Shown in pieces: positions 43,965 through 55,910 of a stretch of 64,000 nt of DNA. The notes beneath the pieces are model-generated. The model was given only the letters and a program-made list of their open reading frames with translations, made no database searches and had not been told where the DNA came from. Each line of letters opens with the position of its first letter. The stretch's first letter is position 1. The stretch covers positions 37,872,559 through 37,936,558 of the forward strand of contig NC_079476.1 of assembly GCF_026230105.1 (NCBI RefSeq). The letters run 5' to 3'. A program made the position numbers and the translations under genes. Source of the DNA: Diorhabda sublineata (taxonomy: Eukaryota > Arthropoda > Insecta > Coleoptera > Chrysomelidae).

Positions 43965-45172
43965 CGTATCACGCAAACTATAGTGTGAGCTGAAAAACTT
44001 TTAACCGGTAATTCAAATCTAACGGCACTCTACTAGATAGACACTAAATTTTATAAGGTAAATACGATCTGTACTTGATTTATATGTACTTTAAACGATG
44101 ATTCATACTGTTAATTATACGTTTATGGCCGGTTCGTCACAACGAAGAACATACTTTTAATTTTTGTTAAGATAGTAGGATACAGAAATAGAAATTCTTA
44201 AGTGCTGATTAAAAAAACTACTAGTTTATTATCTGAATATAAGATAAAACGTTATCGAAACTCGAAATAAACCTTTTTGTGCCTGTTATTGATAATGGAA
44301 ATGCAAAACAGCTGCACTCCATTAGCCGCTGATAAAATTTTGTTATAACCAAATTATACAATTAATGTTATTTATAATAAACGAAACGTTGCTAGTAATT
44401 ACAACAAAATTACATCAACGAACGAATGAATAATTTTAAGATAAAAACAAATCGATAGCTTCAATTTAATTGCGTGATGTATTTTGCTATAATACAGCGT
44501 ATTTTAAAGGTAACCCCGTATCTAGTGGTTACAACATTGCAATGAAAACTGGCACATCCTATGATTTTGTTTTATATCTGACTCATAGAGGACATTAGTT
44601 ACACAGTTCGTACCAAATACAGTACATAATCGTAAATCAGGAATCGTTGGTTTTTAGATTTTAGATTTTTCCGTATTTTAGATCATACCAACATATTTTT
44701 TATGCTACCGTTATATATGGTGTCGCCAAATACTAAAAATTACGATTCGAACGAATGAGTTTTAGATATTTCGCGTTTTAGAAATCTGGATTTACACACA
44801 ACTTTTTTAAGGTTAGATTTCTTAATTAATATTTTTAATGAAACACCCTGTATATTGTTATATCGACTTAACCAAGTACTGTAGTTGAATTTATCTACTC
44901 ATATTAAAAATAAAATTTTTAAGTACTGAATGTGATATGAAACAACAAACGATCTATGTTTGTTTGTATGTAATCAAATTTATGTCATACCTATGTTGGT
45001 GACAATCAAGTTTATTGATTATATGTTTTTAATGTTAAATCTATTATGAGGATCATTTTATAGCAGTCGTGTCACACCTACGTCTAGTTATGAATTTATT
45101 ATAGTAGAAAAGACTGAATAGAAATAATGGTAATTTTATACTTTAGCGGTCCCCTCGTTTTTTGAGTCTAGA
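43965..45172. other. unassigned AT-rich stretch
   Basis: Includes ACACCCTGTATATTG at 44845, a common insect MITE end word, with no partner. Confidence 0.35.
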
Positions 45173-47935
45173 AAATCGGATTTATTAAAAAAATATATCT
45201 CACTTAGAGATTCTGAATAGTTTTATGACTTTAAATGCGATCATAAACGTGATTCTTCGCATATAATCGTTCATAACTTTTTTACAAAGCATCAAACGCA
45301 GTTTACATATTTTTTTTGTTAATCTACACAAAAAAGCGAACATTTTGGAAAAAAAATGTTCATTTATTCATTTTTTATCTCTAACAGTCAACCTTAGTAA
45401 AATATCATTTTTTTAATATTGAAAAAGTCAATTTTATTATTTTTAATTAAAAAACATGATAAATCAACATTTTTCTAGAAATTTTTCTTTCAATTTATTC
45501 GTTTTTTTGTGTAGATTATGAAAAAAAAAATATAACAACTTCATTTGATTATTTCGTAAAAAGTTATCAACAATTATTCGTGAATTAGTGCATTTTCTTG
45601 AACATTTAAAGCACTAAAACCAATATAAGTTTTCATTTTTTTTTCATTCCCATAATTTTTTTCGTAAATCCGCCGTAAAAACGAAGATTTAAAAAAATTC
45701 ATCGACATCGTGTGATTTTTCGATTTTCTAGAGCGAAAATTTAAAATTACCGAAATAATAGTTATGACTAATATTCCAAAGGTCGGTATTTTACGAATTT
45801 GTAAATTAAGAAAGAAATTTAACTTTTTCAATTGTTTGTATTCTATTTATTTGGTTTAGATTAAAATATTTAGCAAAAATTTTTAAAAAAAAATATCTCA
45901 CCTAGAGATTCTGAATAGTTTTATGACTTTAAATGCGATCATAAACGTGATTCTTCGCATATAATCGTTCATAACTTTTTTACAAAGCATCAAACGCAGT
46001 TTACATATTTTTTTTGTTAATCTACACAAAAAAGCGAACATTTTGGAAAAAAATGTTCATTTATTCATTTTTTATCTCTAACAGTCAACCTTAGTAAAAT
46101 ATCATTTTTTTAATATTGAAAAAGTCAATTTTATTATTTTTAATTGTAAAAACATGATAAATCAACATTTTTCTAGAAATTTTTCTTTCAATTTATTCGT
46201 TTTTTTGTGTAGATTATGAAAAAAAAAATATAACAACTTCATTTGATTATTTCGTAAAAAGTTATCAACAATTATTCGTGAATTAGTGCATTTTCTTGAA
46301 CATTTAAAGCACTAAAACCAATATAAGTTTTCATTTTTTTTTCATTCCCATAATTTTTTTCGTAAATCCGCCGTAAAAACGAAGATTTAAAAAAAATTCA
46401 TCGAAATCGGGTGATTTTTCGATTTTCTAGAGCGAAAATATAAAATTACCGAAATAATAGTTATGACTAATATTCCAAAGGTCGGTATTTTACGAATTTG
46501 TAAATTAAGAAAGAAATTTAACTTTTTCAATTGTTTGTATTCTATTTATTTGGTTTAGATTAAAATATTTAGCAAAAATTTTTAAAAAAAAATATCTCAC
46601 CTAGAGATTCTGAATAGTTTTATGACTTTAAATGCGATCATAAACGTGATTCTTCGCATATAATCGTTCATAACTTTTTTACAAAGCATCAAACGCAGTT
46701 TACATATTTTTTTTGTTAATCTACACAAAAAAGCGAACATTTTGGAAAAAAATGTTCATTTATTCATTTTTTATCTCTAACAGTCAACCTTAGTAAAATA
46801 TCATTTTTTTAATATTGAAAAAGTCAATTTTATTATTTTTAATTATAAAAACATGATAAATCAACATTTTTCTAGAAATTTTTCTTTCAATTTATTCGTT
46901 TTTTTGTGTAGATTATGAAAAAAAAATATAACAACTTCATTTGATTATTTCGTAAAAAGTTATCAACAATTATTCGTGAATTAGTGCATTTTCGTGAACA
47001 TTTAAAGCACTAAAACCAATATAAGTTTTCATTTTTTTTTCATTCCCATAATTTTTTTCGTAAATCCGCCGTAAAAACGAAGATTTAAAAAAAAATTCAT
47101 CGAAATCGGATGATTTTTCGATTTTCTAGAGCGAAAATATAAAATTACCGAAATAATAGTTATGACTAATATTCCAAAGGTCGGTATTTTACGAATTTGT
47201 AAATTAAGAAAGAAATTTAACTTTTTCAATTGTTTGTATTCTATTTATTTGGTTTAGATTAAAATATTTAGCAAAAATTTTTAAAAAAAATATCTCACCT
47301 AGAGATTCTGAATAGTTTTATGACTTTAAATGCGATCATAAACGTGATTCTTCGCATATAATCGTTCATAACTTTTTTACAAAGCATCAAACGCAGTTTA
47401 CATATTTTTTTTGTTAATCTACACAAAAAAGCGAACATTTTGGAAAAAAATGTTCATTTATTCATTTTTTATCTAACAGTCAACCTTAGTAAAATATCAT
47501 TTTTTTAATATTGAAAAAGTCAATTTTATTATTTTTAATTGTAAAAACATGATAAATCAACATTTTTCTAGAAATTTTTCTTTCAATTTATTCGTTTTTT
47601 TGTGTAGATTATGAAAAAAAATATAACAACTTCATTTGATTATTTCGTAAAAAGTTATCAACAATTATTCGTGAATTAGTGCATTTTCTTGAACATTTAA
47701 AGCACTAAAACCAATGTAAGTTTTCTTTTAAAAAAAAATTCATCGAAATCGGATGATTTTTCGATTTTCTAGAGCGAAAATATAAAATTACCGAAATAAT
47801 CGTTATGACTAATATTCCAAAGGTCGGTCTTTTACGAATTGGTACATTAAGAAAGAAATTTAACTTTTTCAATTGTTTGTACTCTATTTATTTGGTTTAG
47901 ATTAAAATATTTAGCAAAAATTTTTAATAAAAATA
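45173..47935. repeat. 698-bp AT-rich tandem array, 3.9 copies
   Basis: TTCTGAATAGTTTTATGACT begins at 45211, 45909, 46608 and 47306, spacing 698, 699 and 698. Units are nearly identical except for homopolymer lengths. The fourth lacks about 50 bases after CAATGTAAGTTTTC and is slightly more diverged at its end. Each unit is itself an imperfect inverted repeat: GTTAATCTACACAAAAAAGC faces its inverse TTTTTTTGTGTAGATTATG about 180 bases on, and ATAATCGTTCATAACTTTTT faces AAAAAGTTATCAACAATTAT. There is no gene; the minus frames are by-products. Confidence 0.95.
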
Positions 47936-47939
47936 TCGA

Positions 47940-48109
47940 TATACTGGGTGAATAAGTTACAAAACCAAAATTAATATTATTGACCTACCAAGAAGTAAAA
48001 TGTCTCCATAAACGTCGCCTGAAAATGGGCGTTTAAAATAAATCGGTACATCGCTTATTAACTAAAAATTTGGACAAGAAAAAGGGTTTCGAATTTACTC
48101 AAAATAGAA
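47940..48109. other. short unassigned interval
   Basis: Between the array and a mariner remnant. Nothing recognised. Confidence 0.35.
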
Positions 48110-48543
48110 CAAAAACAGCGCCGTGAAGTGGTTGGAATAAAGCTATTCCATCACCATGGATAGCACGTGTGTCCATCACTTTCCACCCGAAACCAAAGAA
48201 TAATCCAAACGATGGACTGAAAAGTTATGGAGTCGGTTTTTTGGGATGTGCGCGGGATAACTTTCATTGACTATCTTTTAAGAGAGAAGAAATCCAGCAA
48301 AAACGGCCCCATCTGTTATTGCAATGATCAAAATTAATGAATCATGCCCCTCGGATTGTTTTCAGTTCTCAGACTTGAAGAAAGGGGTCGGTTGTCGAAG
48401 ATTCTCCAACAATGAAGAAGTGATGTCGGCTATTTTGACGAGCTGAAGGTATCGAACTTATTTAACATCGCTGTGGAGCTAAACGGAGATTGAGTTAAAA
48501 AATGTTTTCTTTATTGGACCAGGTACTTCGGGAACCATCCTCG
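48110..48543 (+). mobile_element. mariner remnant, 3' end with TIR
   Basis: The same family as 9850-10437. Starting at about 48115, the reading MDSTCVHHFPPETKE is the first catalytic block (D retained), followed by SKRWTEKLWSRFFGMCAG, then a deletion, then FSDLKKG, RRFSNNEEVMSA. The right end, inverted, is CGAGGATGGTTCCCGAAGTA followed by TA at 48544. The middle with the second aspartate is deleted. Confidence 0.75.
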
Positions 48544-48545
48544 TA

Positions 48546-48878
48546 AGTTCAAAACTGAACGTTAAATATGTTTTTACAAGATGTGATCTGTACGATCATA
48601 AGTTAACCATACTTCAAGCTTCTCTCATTTAAAATATAGTCCAACATGTCTCGTTGAATTTAATGTATTTACACGTTGTGACGTACTATAAATAATGAAA
48701 ATAAATAAGTAGTGAAGAAAATGGATCATTGAAGGGTAGGAAACAACCCTCATATTGAATGCAACAGGACAGATATATTACAACATACCGACACACACAC
48801 ATAAACATACAGTGAAACAATTTTTATCATTCCGTTATCAATCTCGAGCCCCACAACTTAGGTAATATCCATACAATG
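48546..48878. other. unassigned stretch
   Basis: Nothing but a short CA-rich stretch (48790-48800). Confidence 0.35.
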
Positions 48879-49285
48879 TCACGCATACCTACAATGCGAT
48901 TGCTTATTAATGAGATATCCGCAGAGAATATATACAAGATAGTCGTGGAAATGCGTTTGTAACAGGTAAGTAATGATTACCAGTTGCTTGTATATGGATG
49001 CTATAAGGCGGTTATCGATATAATCCAAAGCGTCGGCAAATTTGTTTCGCCAGTATTTAACATAAACTTGGCCAACGGCGGCGGTTGGTTTTGCCATTTA
49101 CGACGCGGACAAGTGACCAAACGGATAGAGTAAACGGTCAGGTAAACCAAGCGGAAGAGGGAGAGGTTATAAGGTGTATGTTTCATTGTTATGTAAGTTG
49201 TGAATATGTAACAGCGTTGCCTTATTGCAGTTCCGTGTGATACAAAAAGGAACCTGAAACAAAATGAATAAACCCAAGTTCTCAT
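48879..49285 (-). CDS. unique block with two overlapping minus frames, possible exon
   Basis: The block 49000-49260 is less AT-rich than its flanks and not repeated. The minus frame 48879-49097 (72 codons) starts MAKPTAAVGQVYVKYWRNKF and continues ADALDYIDNRLIASIYKQLV. The second frame 49001-49285 is open over 94 codons. On the minus strand a T-rich tract ending TTTTGTTTCAG precedes 49257 and an ACTG followed by GTAATC lies near 48985, so an exon of about 270 bases is possible. I recognise no protein. The evidence is weak. Confidence 0.25.
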
Positions 49286-49289
49286 GCGT

Positions 49290-50325
49290 CAATTACGGCT
49301 TTACGAATCATTGTTCACCTGGAAAATAATTTAAAGAATCCGAGGGAAAGTTACATTTCATGGAATGACTGTGGGCAGCGTCTGTGAACCAGATAAAATA
49401 CTCCGATGATCAATACGGCGTCGACGATAACGCGAAAGCCTGTTAAACAGATTTTACTTTCCCTCCTGGATTTGTTACCTAGGTATTTGCTGATGGTATT
49501 CCTTTCGAAGCTTTTTAAAGTTCGGATTCGTATGAAACTAAAGTGAGGCTCAAACGGTGTACAAAAACGAAGCTCTCGGCCGGTCAAAGCTTTACGATGA
49601 GGGTTGCGGCTCTCAAATCTCTTGTTAGCAAATTACCTCATGCGCGTTTATCAATTTCAGTAACAAATTTTCAAGGTTGTTTCCTATTCGGTTGTCTGAA
49701 GGTACTAACACGACCAGCACTGAATACGACCACCACTGGGATATGAATATTCAGCTTCCTCAGTGGCTATCTCCTTTACCCACGAAATCTGAAGCTTGTC
49801 TCGGATTTGAAACTGTAGTGTCTGGTGCGCTCTTTGAAGGCTGCTTCCAGTACTTCTACTGACTTACCTCTTACATTTTATTGACCTAAATCGGTTCATA
49901 GCTCCGGATTTTGTCTTCGCTATAGATTGTTTGATGGCCTAGCTGCTGGCTCTTCGAGAACTTCTTTGCTCTTTCAATTATTAAGACTGCTACCAATCTG
50001 CTGGACCCGTTCGGATTCCTTTTGGGGCTCTACTTAATAACGGAATTCCTTGATTGGCTTCTCGCCTCGCAGAATGTCTTCGGTACCATCTATTTTATTG
50101 CTGTAAAAGGTGGTTTCGGAGCGCGGCAGAGAAGTTTCGTGGAAAAACTATATTTAACGTTCAAACCGACTGATTTTTTTGGTTATACTACTACATTACG
50201 AAAAATAACGGACATACAAATGTTAAAATTAAAAAATGGCACTGAACGATCATAGGATTGAGGTTAGAGAGATAGAAGAGGCTATCAGCATAAGCAAAAG
50301 AGCTTCTATACGAATTAACAGTCAA
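49290..50325. other. unassigned, less AT-rich stretch
   Basis: Several short frames on both strands (49351-49587 minus, 49543-49862 plus, 50022-50255 plus) with no motif known to me. The composition at 49350-50050 is more balanced than the typical background, which suggests former coding DNA of an unknown type. Confidence 0.3.
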
Positions 50326-50329
50326 GAAA

Positions 50330-50640
50330 ATGGATGAACCAGCTCTGAAAAGAGTCAGCAAAAGTTACGAGAGCCGTTTTTGGGGATTGTTTGCATCGAC
50401 CATCCTCAAAAAAGAGAAATAATACCAGGAGAGTATTATGCATCTTTACTTGATAAAGATATTGCACAAAACCGACTGCATTTGAACAAAGAGTACTTCT
50501 TCATCAAGACAACGCACTTTCTTATACCGCACGTCCAAAACTTCATATTGATTGACTAGTCACTGACAACCAACTTGCACTTGCATATAGAATGGCTAAA
50601 AAGGTTACAACATCGCTGAAAAAAAATCTTGTTTCTCTGT
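50330..50640 (+). pseudogene. mariner transposase, middle part
   Basis: Readings in two frames: MDEPALKRVSKSYESRFWGL, then IIPGEYYASLLDKDIAQNRL and HLNKEYFFIKTTHFLIPHVQ. Compare PAPKRVKxxxSAxKVMASVFW, GEYYASLLDRLxxxIxxKRPHLxKKKVLFHQDNAP. The second catalytic aspartate block survives only in another frame as HQDNALSYTARPKL. The short tail WLKRLQHR at 50590 may be its C-terminus (LEHRWxKC). Severely degraded. Confidence 0.6.
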
Positions 50641-50644
50641 TAGG

Positions 50645-51545
50645 TAGGAAACTTTTCAAACAATTCTTGTATCCAAATGACAAGGTTCGATTCACCCCAG
50701 TTAGCGTATCTAGAAAGCATTTACGCGGCGCAACCCCACGAGGGGTGTTTAGCCACTGTATATAATATAATCGTCGATCACCTAAGTGACTCGGGTGATG
50801 ATAATCTAGTTAAATTACATCATTTCTATTAGGCGCAATAACCTATCGGTAAATTTATGTAGGTAATTGTATTATCATTACATTAATGCGCTTTTTCTTC
50901 TCACATTTTCAATTCGTGAGAAATAAGGAAAATAATGGAAAAAAAATTGATTCGAATGCTTTTGTTTATTGTTTTAACTTGGAAAATTCATCGACACCAT
51001 TTCATTTGATTGTTCAATGCGTATCTGCGAATGTAAACTATTATTTCATTAGTTTCGTCTGTATATTTCAATTAACTTTTTGTTTTCGATTCCGCGGTAC
51101 TTTGTGCGATCAAATTTAATGTAAACTTCGCACACATGTCAAAGAATGACATCCATCCGATAATTCGATCGAAAAATGTAATTGTTCTCATTGGATTCAC
51201 CAGGAATCCTAAATTTTGTATCCTTCGCATCAGAGCAAGATAGAATTAGTGGTCGAACTACGTAAGCGCGCAGTCCTATATTTATAAAATCGAGATGCAA
51301 CCATCAACATATCTATACATATTAAAGATGGGTTCAAAATAAGAAAAAGTTCATTTTAACCTAATAAAAGCGTGTTACATTCATAACAAGAGGGAAAAAA
51401 GTTGCCCTCAAAATGTAACAAGCTTTTTTTTATATGAACAGACGATTTTATGAACTTTAATATCGACTGCGAACTGTTTCACTCATTTTACCCTTCGCAT
51501 TTTGTTCTGATTATCGCTTTATATTAATTGGCTATCATTATTACT
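50645..51545. other. unassigned stretch
   Basis: Nothing recognised. The + frame 50886-51119 is rich in F, N and K, as expected from base composition. Confidence 0.35.
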
Positions 51546-51549
51546 ATAC

Positions 51550-51990
51550 TGCTCTAGGTGGGATTATGTTTAACAACTAGAAAGAGCTTTCCAAGTTTCT
51601 GGTCAACTCTGGATCGCCTATAAGTCGAACTGCCCTCTTCTGCATTGAGTCGAGCATCCTCAGGGTATGCTTTGTAGCCGAGCTCCAAATGTGAGAGTAA
51701 TATTCCAAATATGGACGAATCTGGCCGTTGTAGAGGATTAGAAACTGTATAGCTTTTTGTCATAAAGAGGCTTCCAAGTTTTTGCGAAGCTAATTCAGCC
51801 ACGTGACTGTCCAGGTCATATATAAACAGCAATCAAGGTCTTTGCTGCATTAATCTCGATCAAATTGCTTCCACCCCATTTCAGAATGTTGTCAAGATCA
51901 GCGTTGACCTCCAACTTTTCTGAGGTATGACCTGAATGTATTGGTCTACTAAACCAGACGATGCGAGAGGATGACAAACCGTACAATCTT
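51550..51990 (-). pseudogene. non-LTR RT, C-terminal region
   Basis: Minus strand: HTSEKLEVNADLDNILKWGG, SNLIEINAAKTLIAVYI, then a deletion, then FLILYNGQIRPYLEYYSHIW, SSATKHTLRMLDSMQKRAVR, LIGDPELTRNLESS. These are the post-catalytic and thumb segments of R1/Jockey-type polymerases (LNxDLxxILxWGxxNLVExNAAKT; LLxLYKAQIRPxLEYCSHxW; LLDxVQKRAVRLIGDPxLT). One frameshift and a loss of about 60 codons between them show that it is a dead copy. Confidence 0.88.
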
Positions 51991-51994
51991 AATT

Positions 51995-52910
51995 TATTTA
52001 GAAGGTTGGGATGCCAAACATTATTTGTGGTGCGATTGCTCTGGATTTCCCATTTTTTACCTTACGATTTATCAAAGCAATTCGGCGAATACGAAATTAA
52101 AATAAGTCGTTAAATATTAAAAAAAAGTATGACGTAACGTAAAGCAGAAAAAAAATAGTATTAACCATTATTACATTAATTTAATTGACTTCCTACTGAA
52201 TTTTAAATATAAAAGACGTCCTAAAATAGTTCACAGTATGAGGTCAAAATCAATCTTAAAGTTGCCGTAATACTTCAGATAACATCTTTTGCTTATCATT
52301 TCTCAATAATCGCTTATACCAGGATCATCTGAAAAATAATTCTCTATATAAATTATGTTTAGACACAACTGGAATCCTACGAAAATAGTCGTGTAAATAA
52401 ATAACGTATGTTTCAATAGTTTTGGCTCTAAAGTTTAGGGTTTAAAAGCATTTACCGTGCTATAGTCGAATGTGAAAAAGGAATACCATGCCTTGACTTT
52501 CAAAAAAGTGAAAAATCGAGAATTTTTACCCGATATTGAGCAGAAAGACTGATTAGTAGAGCAAAATATAGAGTAGGGGCTTCCGTAACAAAATTAGCAT
52601 GTGAATACCGAACTTCAGAGACTATTAAATCGCGAGAATTAGAAATAGTTGATCCAAAATAACGAAAGCTACCCCAATATACCCCAAACCAATTAGTCGT
52701 CTAATAAAGCGGATACCAAACAAGATATCCTCAGGCCCGTTTAAGTACGTGGAATAGATGTTGGGGCGAAACCACATTAGAATGCTGGTTAAAACTGATT
52801 TTTTTGGTTGGGAAGATTTACTTAGAATTTAATCAAATTTTGACAAAATTTCATTCATATTTAAACCTTTGTTATGATTTTATTTTTATGTAATGATCCT
52901 TTAGTGAACC
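51995..52910. other. unassigned stretch
   Basis: The part 52480-52760 has + strand readings with lysine/serine-rich scraps, possibly of a pogo-type HTH, but I cannot support this. Confidence 0.3.
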
Positions 52911-52913
52911 CTG

Positions 52914-53188
52914 ACGACATACTTTCACCGCCGTTGCATATGAAGCTCGCCCTGAAGAAAAAGTTTGTAAAAGCTTTGTCTAGAGATGGCAGTGGATTCT
53001 TATACCTGAAAGTAATTTTTACTTCACTGATTTGGGAAATTTAAGGGGAAATATTTATTGTTTGGGAACTAATAAAGGATACAAACTTTGAAGGTGAACG
53101 AAATGATCTGGAAAAAGTTGCCTGGACATGTTCTGTGAATGTTGTCGAAAATCTCCTAGGGAATCATAAAGCGGAAAATTACGAAGAC
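52914..53188 (+). pseudogene. widespread unclassified arthropod repeat protein, part 1
   Basis: Readings VNPDDILSPPLHMKLALKKK, FVKALSRDGSGFLYLK, ELIKDTNFEGERNDLEKVAW and NVVENLLGNHKAENYED. From memory these match a large family of uncharacterised arthropod proteins (LLPPLHIKLGLxKxFVKALxxxGxxFxYL; IRKLxxDxxF; EKxAWxxFxxVVxNFLGNxKxxNYxxLV). I know it only as a dispersed repetitive open frame, likely transposon-borne, and do not know its activity. The frame has at least two stops. It is interrupted at NYED by the MITE-like insertion at 53192-53916. Confidence 0.7.
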
Positions 53189-53191
53189 TTA

Positions 53192-53916
53192 GGCCGGGTT
53201 TCTTCATTTCCTAATAAAGTCCCAACTAACTATTATTTACCGAATAACCAAAATTCGGTTTTTTTTTCACCTTCTGATAGATTAAACCTCCGATTAAATC
53301 GAGTTATTTTGCCAAATAAGTTATCAGGCAGTCACAACTCTGTCAATCAAAGAGTTTAGTAGAAACTTAGATTTAAAATACATCCAAAGTGATTAATTTG
53401 TTTATTATACCTATATTCGTCATACAAATAATTAAATATGGATGATTTTCAAGATTTAGAAGATTCGTTTGATGAGGAATTGATTGAGGAAATACAGAAA
53501 ATTTCATAACCAGCTTATTCCGTTCGCCATAAAATTGATCATTACAATTTTTGGTCCGTTTTCTTTTTCCTTTCCTATCAACTATTTTCAATGTAAACTA
53601 TAATTTTCAGACCAACACAACTTTCTCAAACTAGCCACTACTTCAACCTTAACTTTAACAAAACACGTACAGATCGTTATCACAAACACAAATCATAGGA
53701 AACTGTCCATAGATGGACGACTGCTATATAGGCATAGTGTTACCAACAGTAGACTATTTGTTGAGTACATAATAAATTGACAAATTAGTTAGTTCGGATT
53801 TAAACCAACTGGGGTGAAAAAACGGTAAAAATTTATTCGACAATTGAAAGTTCCTACCAAAGTTATGTGGTCTAATAATTATTTGGCACTTTATTAGAAC
53901 CAGAAGAAACCGACCC
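53192..53916. mobile_element. Harbinger-like non-autonomous element, 725 bp (tentative)
   Basis: TTA lies on both sides (53189-53191 and 53917-53919). The left end GGCCGGGTTTCTTC and inverted right end AGGGTCGGTTTCTTC are short imperfect terminal repeats typical in form of PIF/Harbinger elements, which target TTA/TAA. Inside, a 24-codon frame at 53438-53509 begins MDDFQDLEDSFDEELIEEIQ, acidic and similar in style to Harbinger N-termini. No transposase. The host protein is missing about 50 residues at this point, so the insertion is not a clean one or a deletion came along. Confidence 0.6.
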
Positions 53917-54050
53917 TTAGTCAACGAACAAGGCGAAAGGATATTTTCTAATAGAAAAGCGCTCTGAAGGAATGAGAAGTCCAGGAATGTTAGCAGATTA
54001 TTGTTGGAGACCTACCAGCAGCCAAACATTCACGAAAATCATAAATATTT
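53917..54050 (+). pseudogene. widespread unclassified arthropod repeat protein, part 2
   Basis: Reading VNEQGERIFSNRKAL, then MRSPGMLADYCWRPTSS. It fits the family block SxEQGERFHQDIxxMExRYQGRW, then MLADYCWxL. It follows part 1 in the same order and on the same strand beyond the inserted element. Confidence 0.7.
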
Positions 54051-54054
54051 ATTT

Positions 54055-54324
54055 TACATTAAGCAATAATATTTCTAAACGTAGTTGATGTTTGTACTTG
54101 TTACGAAATAGTTATTCATCCAACAAGTGAGTAAAGTAATACTTTTTTTTCACTAGTAGAACGGTTTGGTTTCATACAAAAATTTTTCTACGTCCGTAGA
54201 CTAAAAAACATTCGACAAAACTTTTATCAGTTTTTATTTTGTAATAGTAACATTAAAAGCACAACTGTGAGCACTATTAATTTGAAGTGAAGAAGAAGTT
54301 ACATTACTATTGGTACTTGAATTG
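54055..54324. other. short unassigned interval
   Basis: Nothing recognised between the repeat protein and the Crypton palindrome. Confidence 0.35.
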
Positions 54325-55910
54325 GCAACATTTAGCGAGAAATAACATCGTCTGTAGTTGTATTAGTATTTGTTGGATTGTTGGTAGGATCGTGAATATT
54401 TACAATGTTGCTTGAAATCGAACTACTTAGTTGTTCCCGTTAAAATTTTCCTTGCGGAATCCATTTTATTTTTTATTGAGTCGTTTACGCAACCCTCCGC
54501 AACTGTGTTGGATTTCCACCCACCGTGTTTCTTTAGTTGAATTATATCACCACCGGAATCTACTAATAGAGACGCCGAGGAGCGTCGAAATGTATGCCCA
54601 TGGTAGTTTTTTGGATTATGTAAATTTTTGGAAAAGGTATTTATATCTTGGGTTTTGCATTTTCCATTTCTGTACTACAAAAAGAAATCATCTGTTTTAA
54701 CAATTCTGAGTCGTTGGTTTTTATAAATGTTTATAAGTTTGACCAGTAACAGTAATCGACGTTGATTATGAGTTTTTGTATCAGGTACAGTGATAATTAA
54801 AACATTTCCGGTATTATTAATATCGTTAAACTTTATTTTATATAAATCACCATCCTCAGAGCTCCCGCGATTCCGAATATTAATGCAATTTGAAAAATGT
54901 TACAAATAATATCTAAGTTTAAATTAAAATTTTTTGCAGTCATACCTTATGCATGAGATATCATCTGGAGCTTGCAACAGAAACTTATTAATTTGTTCAC
55001 GGGCAAATGTTTTAGATTTTTTGGATCTATAGTCGTCAACTTATTTACTTTTCAAATATAAAATGAGTTTAGAGTATTTACTGATGTCTACGTCGTTTTT
55101 TACCATTAAGGTGCCTTTCAATTTTGAATTGAAGTCGACGAAAGTGTTGAAGACTTCCACATTTTGGAATTAGTTCCAAAGTAAGCTATGAAGCTGTTTA
55201 TGCCTTTTTTAGTAAGCGACTCCATAAAAGAATTATATACCTTTAAATACTGTTCTTTGGATTATCTCGGGGAGAAGATTCATAGTCGCTGCATTTGCCG
55301 ATTCAACAACATCTTCTGGTGTGCAGTTTAAATTTTAAACGGATTTTCTTGAACGAATAGCAAGAAATAAAAGTTAGTCAATCTATAGGAGAGATGAATT
55401 GTCATTAGAAAGAAAGCCTTCGCAGTCTAATATTTTGAAAAAACAATTTTATACTTGCGTTAGAAATGACACGCTACGGCGGCACGTAAAAGCGTAAAAA
55501 AATGAACTGCTACTGTACTTTTTTGCCTATTTAGAAATTACATTCTTTATAAATGCCAATGAATTAAAATAACTTGAATATTATAATATGAGTAGAAAAA
55601 ATAAATTTGCAAAACGTTTTTTGGAAAATTCAAATATAAAAATTCTATCATTCTTATTTATTATAATGTTTTTTGTTGAGATATCACTGAAAGTGACAAA
55701 ATCGTTTGATATTTTGACTTTTACCAAATTTTTGGATACTTCTACTACTACTGTATATCATTATTCATTTCCAAATGTCCCCGTATATAATCAGACACAT
55801 AATAATGTACTGAAAATCGTTTTTTCACCCATTACCCTAATAAAACCCATATAAACTTATCAGCCTACGTGTTTCTCCACCATGGACCGAATCAACCAAT
55901 TTGAAGTTAT
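54325..55910 (-). mobile_element. Crypton inverted duplication, left arm
   Basis: This arm is the reverse complement of 57757-59337 with small differences. Outer border near AACATTTAGCGAG (54330), where the right arm changes to ATCGTTGAATG. Inner border at TTGAAGTTAT (55901-55910). The arm contains the Crypton recombinase C-terminal gene part (minus strand) and about 570 bp of 5' sequence. Confidence 0.93.
54431..55340 (-). pseudogene. Crypton tyrosine recombinase, left-arm copy
   Basis: Same protein as the right-arm copy. The plus-strand 89-codon frame 54431-54700 here is only its antisense shadow. Minus-strand order: KLKGTLMVKNDVDISKYSKF-type segment near 55090, KSKTFAREQINKFLLQAP near 55000, DINNTGNVLIITVPDTKTH near 54800, and HTFRRSSASLLVDSGGDIIQ with HGGWKSNTVAEGCVN near 54500-54600. 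It shares the Tyr-to-Cys change and the frameshifts, so the duplication came after decay or both arms were homogenised. Confidence 0.85.

Noticed and set aside
45574..47229. Repeated minus-strand frames beginning MKKLNFFLNLQIRKIPTFGI
   Set aside because: By-products of the 698-bp AT-rich satellite; homopolymer changes break the frame between units.
48925..48975. Possible + strand exon ending at ACAG followed by GTAAGT
   Set aside because: A good donor, but the upstream acceptor is weak, the exon would be 41 bases with no coding evidence.
54431..54700. 89-codon + strand frame with basic composition
   Set aside because: It is the antisense of the Crypton recombinase; its identical partner is on the minus strand at 58977-59228.
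55588..55854. 88-codon + frame in the Crypton left arm
   Set aside because: The inverse copy in the right arm does not keep it open, and it runs antisense to the Crypton.
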